From assembly GCA_021399405.1 (NCBI GenBank), contig JAAFKL010000296.1, positions 1 to 9,098 of the forward strand: 9,098 nt of DNA. Reading direction: 5' to 3'. The notes beneath the pieces are model-generated. The model was not told the origin of the DNA. It made no database searches and saw nothing but the letters and a program-made list of their open reading frames with translations. This DNA comes from Candidatus Heimdallarchaeota archaeon. GTDB lineage: Archaea > Asgardarchaeota > Heimdallarchaeia > Heimdallarchaeales > Kariarchaeaceae. Below are positions 1 through 5,400 of this stretch, in pieces. Both the position numbers and the translations under genes were made by a program. Each line of letters opens with the position of its first letter. Position 1 is the first letter of the stretch.

Positions 1-584
1 AAAATCATCTACGATATGATACATTAGAGAGTATAGTGGAAATGTGTGATTTTATGGTAGGATTTACTGGTGTTTTGTCTGATCAAAGTAAACTCAGTAG
101 AAGCCCAATTGCCATTCATGCTTTAGCTAATGAGCTTTCTTCAAAAGAGAGTGGAACATGTGCTCTTATTTTTGGTCCTGAAGACGTAGGTTTGTCAAAT
201 AAGCATTTATCAATTTGCGATACAATCTCCACAATACCTCTTCTTGGAGAGACTAGATCTTCCAAAATTCTAAATATATCTCAGGCAGTAGGAATTGTGC
301 TGTATGAAATTATGCGAGACAAGATTAATCAGTTGAATGGAGAAAATTCATATCTCCAAATATTGTCAGGAGAAACAAAAGGGAGAAATGATGTTTTATT
401 GAAACAGGTAATAGAGACTTCCAGAATACCAAAAAATACTCAACAGCAATCCTTAGAGGTATTGCGAAATATCTTAGGAAGATCAGTTATGACCGAAAAG
501 GAAGGTTATACCTTGATTGGTATTTTTAATAGCATACTGAAAACTTATGATAATGGCTCTCCAAACTGGAATAACACAGAATAG
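1..584 (+). CDS. trmJ: TrmJ-like SPOUT tRNA 2'-O-methyltransferase, 5' end cut by window edge
   Basis: The reading frame is open from base 3 to the TAG at 582-584, with about 193 residues visible. A GTG at 36 exists, but the codons before it (reading NHLRYDTLESIV) already match the TrmJ region ahead of the 'vGT.A' strand, so the true start lies left of the window and the N-terminal motif is missing. Visible SPOUT motifs are LIFGPEDVGLSN (about nt 165-200) and the knot-forming IPLL..ETRSSKILNISQAVGIVLYE (about nt 234-308), where bacterial TrmJ has SLNLSQAV. These form the S-adenosylmethionine-binding trefoil knot. The family methylates the 2'-O of nucleotide 32 in tRNA (C/U32 in bacteria, C32 in archaea). 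The last 70 residues (ETSRIPKN...GRSVMTEKE) match the helical C-terminal extension of TrmJ. The gene converges with the Nudix gene, leaving only 19 nt between stop codons. A TrmH-type enzyme with another tRNA target is possible but less likely. Confidence 0.85.
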   Translation, partial: NHLRYDTLESIVEMCDFMVGFTGVLSDQSKLSRSPIAIHALANELSSKESGTCALIFGPEDVGLSNKHLSICDTISTIPLLGETRSSKILNISQAVGIVLYEIMRDKINQLNGENSYLQILSGETKGRNDVLLKQVIETSRIPKNTQQQSLEVLRNILGRSVMTEKEGYTLIGIFNSILKTYDNGSPNWNNTE

Positions 585-603
585 ATCATCGATTGTAGTT
601 AGC

Positions 604-1095
604 TTATTTAACAAAATATTGAATCCCAATTTTGGACCCCCTATTAACTAAATATTCCATAATTAATCGGAATGATTTTTTCTCAATAACCCAAAGAATT
701 TTCTCATATGCTGTTTGATAATCACACCATAGCCAATCAGTATGCTCTTTGGGATCCAATACTGGTTCCTGGTGTTCCTCAATCATTGCAATGTATACTA
801 TGTTCTCAATTGTTTTCAAAAAATCCTCTAGTAATTTGACAAAATGGTCACCATATGGTTCATCGTCAATCAAGAAGTTTTCGTCATAGGTAAATGGAAT
901 CAGTGTTTTGGTTCTGTAAGAAGTTTCTTCCAATAATTCTCTATGCGCTGCCTCTAATAGAGATTCATCCCTCTCCACTCCTCCGGTTACACATTGCCAA
1001 TTATAAGCTACTGTGGCGCGTTTAATAATGAGGTGCTCCCATCTACCACTAACATAACGAATAGGATACACCGATATCATCTGTTTTTTGGTCAC
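604..1095 (-). CDS. NudB-like Nudix hydrolase (nucleoside triphosphate pyrophosphohydrolase)
   Basis: This is a 163-residue Nudix protein. The Nudix box covers residues 38-60: G38, E44, R52-E53, then E56-E57, so the metal-binding glutamates are intact. The usual Gly near the end of the box (EExGU) is Ser59 here. The flanking WQCVTGGVE (33-41) closely resembles WQSVTGSVE of E. coli NudB, and PKEHTDWLW resembles that enzyme's FTEHLAYKW segment. NudB hydrolyses dihydroneopterin triphosphate (folate pathway) and dATP to the monophosphate and pyrophosphate; whether this protein prefers either substrate is inference. It is probably soluble and cytosolic. The start could be the GTG at 1095 or the ATG at 1080 (residue 6, MISVYPIRY); neither has a convincing Shine-Dalgarno, and the Nudix fold starts near residue 6 in either case. 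It follows the tail-anchored protein gene by 66 nt on the same strand, so co-transcription is possible. Confidence 0.85.
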   Translation of the reverse strand: MTKKQMISVYPIRYVSGRWEHLIIKRATVAYNWQCVTGGVERDESLLEAAHRELLEETSYRTKTLIPFTYDENFLIDDEPYGDHFVKLLEDFLKTIENIVYIAMIEEHQEPVLDPKEHTDWLWCDYQTAYEKILWVIEKKSFRLIMEYLVNRGSKIGIQYFVK

Positions 1096-1161
1096 TACTC
1101 TTGGTCTTTTGATATCTTAATCCGTAAAATATTGTTGATATTAGGATTCAATCGATCGATT

Positions 1162-2061
1162 CTAAAGAATGTTGAACATATTTAATAATAGGGCAATTAT
1201 GATAATATCTATAATAAAAAAGATCCATAAGTATCGAGTGGGTCTACTGTCATCAGATAATGGTTCTTCTCTTATTGTATCTGTTCGAGGTATTAATGGA
1301 GTCCCCCGGTACGGTATAGCCATCAATGTTGATCTAGTTCCAAGTTGAACTCCTGAACGATGCCAAATGTATTTATCTGGATGATTAGTTGCTATATTAA
1401 TTGCTTTCTCAACGGATTCTTGCAAATGTTCAGGGTAGATTTTTGGATTAAGACTCAAAGATGGTATAATACTTCGTTGAACATCAAGATTATCGGTTTC
1501 GATAAAAACTTTAAGAAGCAACAGAAGTTTCTCTGCCCGTAAATCCACGAATGTGTCATATTCTCTTCTGGATTCTTCAGTTGCATTCTCATAAGATAAA
1601 TTTCTAAAATCATCCGGCGATTGAATATTTTCCCATTTTAGATGTGGTTGTGCCCAATATAATGCGTTGACAGCACCGGCCTGACGAAATGGTTCACCGT
1701 TTTCAATCACGTTAAAAAGAAATTCATGAACTGTTCTTGCTCCAAAGTTTGATACAGCTGGTTCTATAAAGTACCGATTTAAACTTGGATTAATTTCTCT
1801 AATAGCTCCCTCTAGCAGAGGAGCCAAGAGACGCTCATTCAAATGAGGATCTCTCTCAAACATCCAAAAAAAAGACATGCGTATCTTTTGATCTTGCATT
1901 GCATCATTCAGCCAAACAATATCTTCATCATCAGGATCAGCTAATTTTGCGTGAAGATTTTCACGTTCTGATCTGAAACTATCCTCCGCTTCTTCTTTGT
2001 TTTGGTGAGCTCGCTTCTTCGCTTCCACAAATTTGGACCATAGATATTTTAATGATGTCAT
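1162..2061 (-). CDS. Tail-anchored helical-repeat (HEAT-like) protein of unknown function
   Basis: I do not recognise this 299-residue protein as a named family. Residues 10-40 are highly charged and probably helical. The central part looks all-alpha. Residues 108-138 (ARTVHEFLFNV...RQAGAVNALYW) and 176-203 (LLLLLKVFIETDNLDVQRSIIPSL) have the paired-helix spacing and 'd..vr..i..L' pattern of HEAT repeats. After a Pro/Arg-rich linker (about 245-275), a single hydrophobic segment at 277-297 (YLWIFFIIDIIIIALLLNMF) ends two residues before the C-terminus. There is no N-terminal signal, so it should be tail-anchored with a cytosolic protein-binding domain, although an Asp sits inside the membrane segment. 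It starts at the ATG at 2061. It may be co-transcribed with the Nudix gene 66 nt downstream. The HEAT assignment is inferred from pattern only and would need structure prediction to settle. Confidence 0.7.
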   Translation of the reverse strand: MTSLKYLWSKFVEAKKRAHQNKEEAEDSFRSERENLHAKLADPDDEDIVWLNDAMQDQKIRMSFFWMFERDPHLNERLLAPLLEGAIREINPSLNRYFIEPAVSNFGARTVHEFLFNVIENGEPFRQAGAVNALYWAQPHLKWENIQSPDDFRNLSYENATEESRREYDTFVDLRAEKLLLLLKVFIETDNLDVQRSIIPSLSLNPKIYPEHLQESVEKAINIATNHPDKYIWHRSGVQLGTRSTLMAIPYRGTPLIPRTDTIREEPLSDDSRPTRYLWIFFIIDIIIIALLLNMFNIL

Positions 2062-2260
2062 ACAAGTTTCACTACTTCAATCTAAGTACACAAATGTAAT
2101 TATCACTTAAAACTTTACCCACACTTTGTGGTCCACATTATTAGTCAGATCAATCAATCAATTATAAAAATCTGAATCTTTCTTCATGCTTTTTCTTCGG
2201 CTCCGTTAAGTCTCCAATCCCATTTGGCAAGTCAATTCTGATTCAATGACATTCCATATT

Positions 2261-2803
2261 CTATTCATCTTTGATATATAGAACTCCCATACTTCTCAGC
2301 TTCTCAACGTACTGTTCCAAACTCTTCTTCTCCCCGGTCTTACCCGAATGCAGCTCAAGGTAGCCTCTCTTAACAAGCTGTGGCATCAGGTCGTAAATCG
2401 CAAACGCCGAAATGATCTTTGTTTTACCATCCTCCACAGCAAACGAGATCCTCCACATCCAAGTTGTTAGCAGCTCTGTGTCTCCTAGCGGATTTCGCAT
2501 TTGTGCCTGTGCCATCGCATCGTTATCTCCGGTGAGAATAAAGAGGTTATTGATCTCCACGTTATGAAAAATGGTGCGGTGATAGATCTTGAATCGCTCT
2601 CGCATGGCTTCTGCCCCCTTCTCATTTGTGATTTGGGCATGGTCACTCTCGGATAGATTCAAGGTACTGGGATTGGTCAACCAGAAAGGAATATCATCCA
2701 CGGGAGAGTAGTAAGCGGAATGAATGCGCTCATCAAAATAGGTGAAATCCTTCTCCATAAGTAGGTCCTCGATGAACCAGCGTGTCAGTTCTTTGTTATC
2801 CAC
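2261..2803 (-). CDS. SnoaL-like / NTF2-fold protein
   Basis: This is a 180-residue single-domain protein with SnoaL/NTF2-like layout: N-terminal helices (RWFIEDLLMEKDFTYFDERIHSAYYSP, listed in the order residues 8-34), a middle GAEAMRERFKIYHRTIFHN segment, then strands with an FILTGDNDAMAQAQMRNP section and WMWRISFAVEDGKTKIISAFAIYDLM. The last follows the family's '.w...f.v.dGkI.......D' pattern. The fold is shared by polyketide cyclases, ketosteroid isomerases and many uncharacterised proteins, so no substrate can be inferred. The GTG at 2803 is the only usable start, because an in-frame stop lies seven codons upstream (2822-2824). A TATA-like box is centred 27 nt upstream, suggesting a leaderless transcript. 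Base composition is odd: the rows 2341-2520 are 49% GC, against about 37-39% in samples from other genes, which suggests recent acquisition. Confidence 0.75.
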   Translation of the reverse strand: MDNKELTRWFIEDLLMEKDFTYFDERIHSAYYSPVDDIPFWLTNPSTLNLSESDHAQITNEKGAEAMRERFKIYHRTIFHNVEINNLFILTGDNDAMAQAQMRNPLGDTELLTTWMWRISFAVEDGKTKIISAFAIYDLMPQLVKRGYLELHSGKTGEKKSLEQYVEKLRSMGVLYIKDE

Positions 2804-2827
2804 TATGATTTCTTTGGAATTTTAGGG

Positions 2828-2833
2828 TATAAA
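2828..2833 (-). promoter_or_regulatory. TATA-like box of the SnoaL-like gene
   Basis: On the minus strand the sequence reads GGTTTATACCC, with TTTATA centred about 27 nt before the GTG at 2803. That is the usual archaeal distance from TATA box to transcription start, so the mRNA probably begins at or next to the start codon. No Shine-Dalgarno is visible between them. Confidence 0.45.
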
Positions 2834-2880
2834 CCTATCGCCCCCTTCTGATATGAATCCTGTGTATGCACAGTCAAAAC

Positions 2881-2892
2881 TCGATCGATCGA
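2881..2892. repeat. TCGATCGATCGA palindrome
   Basis: Perfect 12-nt palindrome in the gap between the SnoaL-like and zinc-ribbon genes, ending one base before a copy of the 27-nt dispersed element. It is the longest of the window's TCGATCGA sites. Confidence 0.7.
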
Positions 2893-2893
2893 A

Positions 2894-2920
2894 GCTGGCC
2901 TTGGTCGGAAAGTTCCGATC
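2894..2920 (+). repeat. Dispersed 27-nt intergenic element, copy 1
   Basis: This copy carries the core TCGGAAAGTTCCGATC (2905-2920). It is the only copy in which the core is a complete inverted repeat, CGGAA-AG-TTCCG. Its left half GGCCTTGGTCGG aligns without gaps to the left half of the copy at 5331. It lies between two minus-strand genes, downstream of the zinc ribbon and about 90 nt upstream of the SnoaL-like start. Confidence 0.7.
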
Positions 2921-2946
2921 TGGAATGTATCAATCTCTCAATTATT

Positions 2947-3138
2947 TCAATCTCGATCGAATATGGTCCTACCTAAACTAAAAAGGTGAGTATACCCACA
3001 GTTTCTACAAATATAAAGTTGGGTTTTATGAGCAGTCTTTCCCCATTTTGAGTCTATTTTTCCTTCTTCTAAATCAAATCCCTCCGTGGACTTGCACCAC
3101 AGGCAAAACTGTTCTTCTTCTTCCTCTTCTTTACTCAC
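2947..3138 (-). CDS. Small zinc-ribbon protein with acidic N-terminus
   Basis: This 63-residue protein has two CxxC knuckles: C12-LW-C15 and C44-RN-C47, the second in the typical zinc-ribbon context YICRNCGYTHLF. Twenty-eight residues separate the knuckles, enough for one ribbon. An uninterrupted run of six Glu (residues 4-9) precedes the first knuckle. Proteins of this size and layout are common in archaea and usually unassigned; nucleic-acid or protein binding is plausible but not shown. The start is GTG at 3138, with a TATA-like AAATATAAAG about 24 nt upstream (leaderless arrangement). A short AGGT seven nt upstream could also act as a weak ribosome binding site. The last codons (FDRD, stop 2947-2949) contain one of the TCGATCGA palindromes. 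Confidence 0.7.
   Translation of the reverse strand: MSKEEEEEEQFCLWCKSTEGFDLEEGKIDSKWGKTAHKTQLYICRNCGYTHLFSLGRTIFDRD
2953..2960. repeat. TCGATCGA palindrome
   Basis: An 8-nt perfect palindrome overlapping the last codons of the zinc-ribbon gene. It is the only one of the five TCGATCGA loci inside a coding region, and it touches the gene's 3' end. Confidence 0.6.
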
Positions 3139-3156
3139 AATGAGACCTGATTTATT

Positions 3157-3166
3157 CTTTATATTT
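3157..3166 (-). promoter_or_regulatory. TATA-like box of the zinc-ribbon gene
   Basis: Minus-strand AAATATAAAG is centred about 24 nt before the GTG start at 3138, with purine-rich sequence just upstream. The distance suits transcription starting at the start codon. Confidence 0.4.
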
Positions 3167-3223
3167 CTTTTTTAGCAAGAAATATTGACTTTTATCAGTT
3201 AATCCATCCATTAAGGTGAGTGA

Positions 3224-3254
3224 ACAGGTCCTGCTCTGAAAGTTCCAATCCGTA
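3224..3254 (+). repeat. Dispersed 27-nt intergenic element, copy 2
   Basis: Reads ACAGGTCCTGCTCTG then AAAGTTCCAATCCGTA. It matches copy 4 (5331) across the whole 27 nt with three differences, and matches copy 3 through the CCGTA extension on the right. Its core has T for the first G of CGGAA. It lies between the PGPGW gene and the zinc-ribbon gene, about 58 nt beyond the latter's TATA-like box. Confidence 0.7.
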
Positions 3255-3275
3255 ATTGGATCATGGTTTTCTTAG

Positions 3276-3283
3276 GATCGATC
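3276..3283. repeat. GATCGATC palindrome
   Basis: Phase-shifted relative of the TCGATCGA palindrome, seven nt outside the stop codon of the PGPGW gene and 22 nt right of element copy 2. Confidence 0.5.
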
Positions 3284-3289
3284 TATCTA

Positions 3290-3589
3290 CTATTCCTTAT
3301 TTGCTGGAGTTATTCTATTTTTTACAGAGTCAACACCATGCTCAACTTTTTTCAACCAATTTTTTGCCCAGTAAAATTCCGATGCAAGTAAAGTAAGACC
3401 AAAAATAAATGTAACTACCCCCGGCCCAGGTAATACGAGTAACAATATACCTATCAACATAATTGTTAATCCGATAACTAGAATAACGACTCTTCGCAAT
3501 TCCTTAACTGTCTTCTTTGAGTACTTTCTCGCCTTGGACTTAATAACAGATCCAAATTCGGAACCCGAATTACTAACCATTATTTTCAT
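3290..3589 (-). CDS. PGPGW-family (TIGR02611-like) small membrane protein
   Basis: This 99-residue protein has a basic N-terminal region (17-33, KSKARKYSKKTVKELRR), a first membrane segment at about 34-53, the signature LPGPG at 53-57, a second hydrophobic stretch at 58-70, and the family ending ASEFYWAKNWLKK at 69-81. This matches the PGPGW/TIGR02611 family of putative transmembrane proteins, whose length is similar and whose function is unknown. The second segment ends in the charged 'sE..WAk.wl' helix. By the positive-inside rule, the N-terminus should be cytoplasmic and the two segments form a hairpin. Start: ATG at 3589 or ATG at 3580 (residue 4). A TTTAATA-like sequence centred near 3609 would make the latter leaderless. 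The gene is divergent from the pirin gene, with 144 nt between start codons. Confidence 0.8.
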   Translation of the reverse strand: MKIMVSNSGSEFGSVIKSKARKYSKKTVKELRRVVILVIGLTIMLIGILLLVLPGPGVVTFIFGLTLLASEFYWAKNWLKKVEHGVDSVKNRITPANKE

Positions 3590-3641
3590 ACTGAGCCTAC
3601 ACCCTATTAAATTCTTGGGAATTTTCAGTTATCCTATAAAT

Positions 3642-3649
3642 TCGATCGA
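3642..3649. repeat. TCGATCGA palindrome
   Basis: An 8-nt perfect palindrome in the divergent gap between the PGPGW and pirin genes, about 50 nt from either promoter region. A short inverted repeat ATCGA-TCT-TCGAT (3645-3657) overlaps it. Confidence 0.6.
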
Positions 3650-3691
3650 TCTTCGATAGCTCTTGAAAATCAAATTGGTTTATCTAACAGC

Positions 3692-3700
3692 TTAAATATT
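3692..3700 (+). promoter_or_regulatory. TATA-like box of the pirin gene
   Basis: TTAAATATT is centred about 38 nt before the ATG at 3734. An archaeal start site about 25 nt downstream would leave a leader of roughly 12 nt (AGAGAAAAGTAAG). That leader has no clear Shine-Dalgarno. Confidence 0.4.
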
Positions 3701-3733
3701 AAAGTCGCATTGTGCTACTAAGAGAAAAGTAAG

Positions 3734-4486
3734 ATGCAACAACCAAATTTTGTAATTCATAAATCTGAATCGAGAGGTGGTGCGAATCACGGATGGCTTG
3801 AAACTAAACATGCTTTCTCCTTTGCTCATTATTATAATCCCAATCGAATGGGTTTCGGAGCTTTGAGAGTAATTAATGAAGACAAGGTAGCTGCAAATTC
3901 TGGATTTCAAATGCATCCCCACAAAGACATGGAAATTGTTACAGTACCCTATTTAGGATCATTAAGTCATACAGATACAGAAGGTAATTCTGGAGAGATA
4001 TATGCTGGATTGTTGCAACGGATGTCTGCCGGAAGAGGTATTTGGCATTCTGAAATGAATAAAGGAGATATTCCCGTACACTTTTATCAAATTTGGATCG
4101 ATACTAAAGAAAATGGGATTCAAGCAAATTATGAAGAATTTGAGACAGCCCTCGAGGATCGAATGAATACCTTGACACTTGTGGCTTCTGGTGATGAAAA
4201 ATTAGCGAGCAAAGGAGTATACATACACCAAGACGCAGAAATATGGCAAGGTCATATGGACAAAGGAAATTCATTCACATATAAAATAACAAGACCTCAA
4301 AATGGTGTTTATCTCCAAATGGCAAATTTCACAAATCATTCTGAAATAGAAGTAAATGGAAATCGTTTGGTTGGTGGTGATGCAGTCGAGATTAGCAACA
4401 TTAATGAGTTTAAAATCAAAGCTATATCTGATCAGGCAGATTTCTTAATTATGGACGTACCAATCACCGGTCAATGGAATCATTAA
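3734..4486 (+). CDS. Pirin family protein (YhhW-type bicupin)
   Basis: This 250-residue protein has the length and bicupin layout of E. coli YhhW. The N-terminal cupin holds the full metal site: H61 and H63 in HPHKDMEIVTV, then H105 and E107 in AGRGIWHSEMN, equivalent to His57, His59, His101 and Glu103 of YhhW. Conserved segments HAFSFAHYYNP (26-36) and FGALRVINEDKV (41-52) precede it, and FYQIWID follows. The C-terminal cupin (about 150-250) lacks the His cluster, as is usual. Some pirins show quercetin 2,3-dioxygenase activity in vitro; others act as redox-linked regulators or partners, so the physiological substrate is unknown. The protein is cytosolic, with no signal peptide. It is a single-gene unit: divergent from the PGPGW gene and convergent with the membrane-anchored protein at 4555. 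Confidence 0.92.
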   Translation: MQQPNFVIHKSESRGGANHGWLETKHAFSFAHYYNPNRMGFGALRVINEDKVAANSGFQMHPHKDMEIVTVPYLGSLSHTDTEGNSGEIYAGLLQRMSAGRGIWHSEMNKGDIPVHFYQIWIDTKENGIQANYEEFETALEDRMNTLTLVASGDEKLASKGVYIHQDAEIWQGHMDKGNSFTYKITRPQNGVYLQMANFTNHSEIEVNGNRLVGGDAVEISNINEFKIKAISDQADFLIMDVPITGQWNH

Positions 4487-4493
4487 GATTCAT

Positions 4494-4510
4494 TCGATAG
4501 ATCCTATCGA
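4494..4510. terminator. Hairpin between convergent genes
   Basis: TCGATAG-ATC-CTATCGA gives a perfect 7-bp stem with a 3-nt loop, eight nt after the pirin stop codon. It overlaps a TCGATCGA palindrome at 4507-4514. No T-run follows closely, so this is a possible, not typical, terminator. It could instead belong to the repeat cluster that continues to 4538. Confidence 0.35.
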
Positions 4511-4514
4511 TCGA
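4507..4514. repeat. TCGATCGA palindrome
   Basis: An 8-nt perfect palindrome overlapping the right arm of the hairpin at 4494-4510 and two bases left of element copy 3. Confidence 0.6.
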
Positions 4515-4516
4515 CC

Positions 4517-4538
4517 GCTCGGAAAGTTCCAATCCGTA
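4517..4538 (+). repeat. Dispersed intergenic element, copy 3
   Basis: GCTCGGAAAGTTCCAATC (4517-4534) is identical to copy 4 over 18 nt and shares the CCGTA extension with copy 2. The left half diverges: a TCGATCGA palindrome replaces it. It lies in the 68-nt gap between two convergent stop codons, so here it cannot be a promoter element for either flanking gene. Confidence 0.7.
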
Positions 4539-4554
4539 TATATTATAGTCGTGA

Positions 4555-5214
4555 TTAATTATACATTGAATTTGCATCAGCTTCTAAAGGGGTTGAGGGA
4601 CCAACAATATAAAATGGAGAAGGATTCCTAAACCCAAGCCCCCAAGCTGTACTGCCCATACCAATATACAATTTATCATTTACCTTACGAACTTCATCAT
4701 GCATTGAAGAGACCCGTATACCTTTATTGAATTCACGATAAACAAGATGAAAAGACTGTCTCCCGTCAATATTTGACATTCCTACATGTGTTTTGAATCT
4801 TCGATGACGATTGGATCCTTCAATGTGATCAAAAACATTATAACCCTCACCAACCTCTCCAGATACTTGAAAACCCTTGCCAACCCACTTACCTTTTCCG
4901 AAGAAATGATTGGTAAAAAAATTCACAAAAGCAGCTAGAACCCCTGCATTAAAATTTCCTGCTTGATATTCTCCCTCAAGATCATCTATCTGTGGAGCTG
5001 GAGAAGCCATGAATATTTTCATAAGCTGAGATTTGGATAGATTATATAGATCCTTCAGAACCAGCTTTTCAGCATCTTTTCCTGTAATATCCGTGATTAG
5101 TGGTAATTTGGCATCCACTTTGATTATTTTCCCATTTTGCAATATATTTATCACGACTATTAACAATAAGCTCACAACTAATCCTGCGCTTATATACAAT
5201 AATTCCACAATCAT
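4555..5214 (-). CDS. Membrane-anchored protein of unknown function
   Basis: This 219-residue protein has one N-terminal hydrophobic segment (5-25) followed by a polar stretch with few positive charges, most simply a signal anchor with the domain outside the membrane. Residues 78-219 look beta-rich: DLEGEYQAGNF (78-88), GKGKWVGKGFQV (106-117), NIDGRQSFHLVYREFN (148-163), HDEVRKVNDKLYIGMG (172-187), and a final FYIVGPSTPL (201-210). The pattern of a small-molecule or lipid-binding barrel, with a 'DE.R.v...lYiGmg' strand pair, recalls lipocalin-like bacterial proteins, but I cannot name a family. No catalytic motif or conserved Cys pair is visible. The start is ATG at 5214. TATA-like sequences lie at 5228-5236 and 5244-5250 on the minus strand, the second at a plausible distance (about 33 nt). 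It converges on the pirin gene and is divergent from the LAGLIDADG gene. Confidence 0.7.
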   Translation of the reverse strand: MIVELLYISAGLVVSLLLIVVINILQNGKIIKVDAKLPLITDITGKDAEKLVLKDLYNLSKSQLMKIFMASPAPQIDDLEGEYQAGNFNAGVLAAFVNFFTNHFFGKGKWVGKGFQVSGEVGEGYNVFDHIEGSNRHRRFKTHVGMSNIDGRQSFHLVYREFNKGIRVSSMHDEVRKVNDKLYIGMGSTAWGLGFRNPSPFYIVGPSTPLEADANSMYN

Positions 5215-5255
5215 CGGTTTTCAGTTGATATATTTCTGTTTCAACTTATAATCAG

Positions 5256-5304
5256 ATTGATTGAATGAATCAAAAATGCAAAACATAGAGATCCATCAAT
5301 CAAT
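5256..5304. repeat. 9-bp inverted repeat in divergent promoter region
   Basis: ATTGATTGA (5256-5264) and TCAATCAAT (5296-5304) are exact reverse complements separated by 31 nt. They sit in the 216-nt gap between the divergent starts at 5214 and 5431. This gap also holds the TATA-like boxes of both genes and element copy 4. An operator for either gene is conceivable; chance in a low-complexity sequence is also possible. Confidence 0.35.
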
Positions 5305-5330
5305 GAAATTTAGAACTGTAAAATAGCTAA

Positions 5331-5357
5331 ACAGGGCTTGCTCGGAAAGTTCCAATC
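5331..5357 (+). repeat. Dispersed 27-nt intergenic element, copy 4
   Basis: Reads ACAGGGCTTG then CTCGGAAAGTTCCAATC and is the best representative of the consensus: copy 2 matches at 24 of 27 positions, and copy 3 matches its right 18 exactly. It lies 43 nt upstream of the TATA-like box of the LAGLIDADG gene and 117 nt upstream of the oppositely directed membrane-protein gene. Confidence 0.7.
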
Positions 5358-5400
5358 AGGAAAATAGGGTCAATACATTCGGTCTGCTATTGATTCCGTG

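Noticed and set aside
2119..2131. CCACA-CTT-TGTGG hairpin as a terminator or operator
   Set aside because: Only a 5-bp stem with no adjacent T-run; this frequency is expected by chance in a 199-nt gap. The rest of the gap 2062-2260 shows only ATCA runs and a possible decayed repeat.
2200..2220. Fifth copy of the dispersed element
   Set aside because: It resembles the consensus only with two insertions and a mismatched core (GTTAAGTCTCC for GGAAAGTTCC), so it is not listed as a copy.
3692..3922. A 76-codon minus-strand frame across the pirin gene start
   Set aside because: It is antisense to the conserved N-terminal pirin motifs and has no recognisable protein features.
2894..5357. The repeated 27-nt element as a CRISPR array
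   Set aside because: Copies are 328 to 1284 nt apart with genes in between, differ from one another and have no regular spacers; no cas gene is present.
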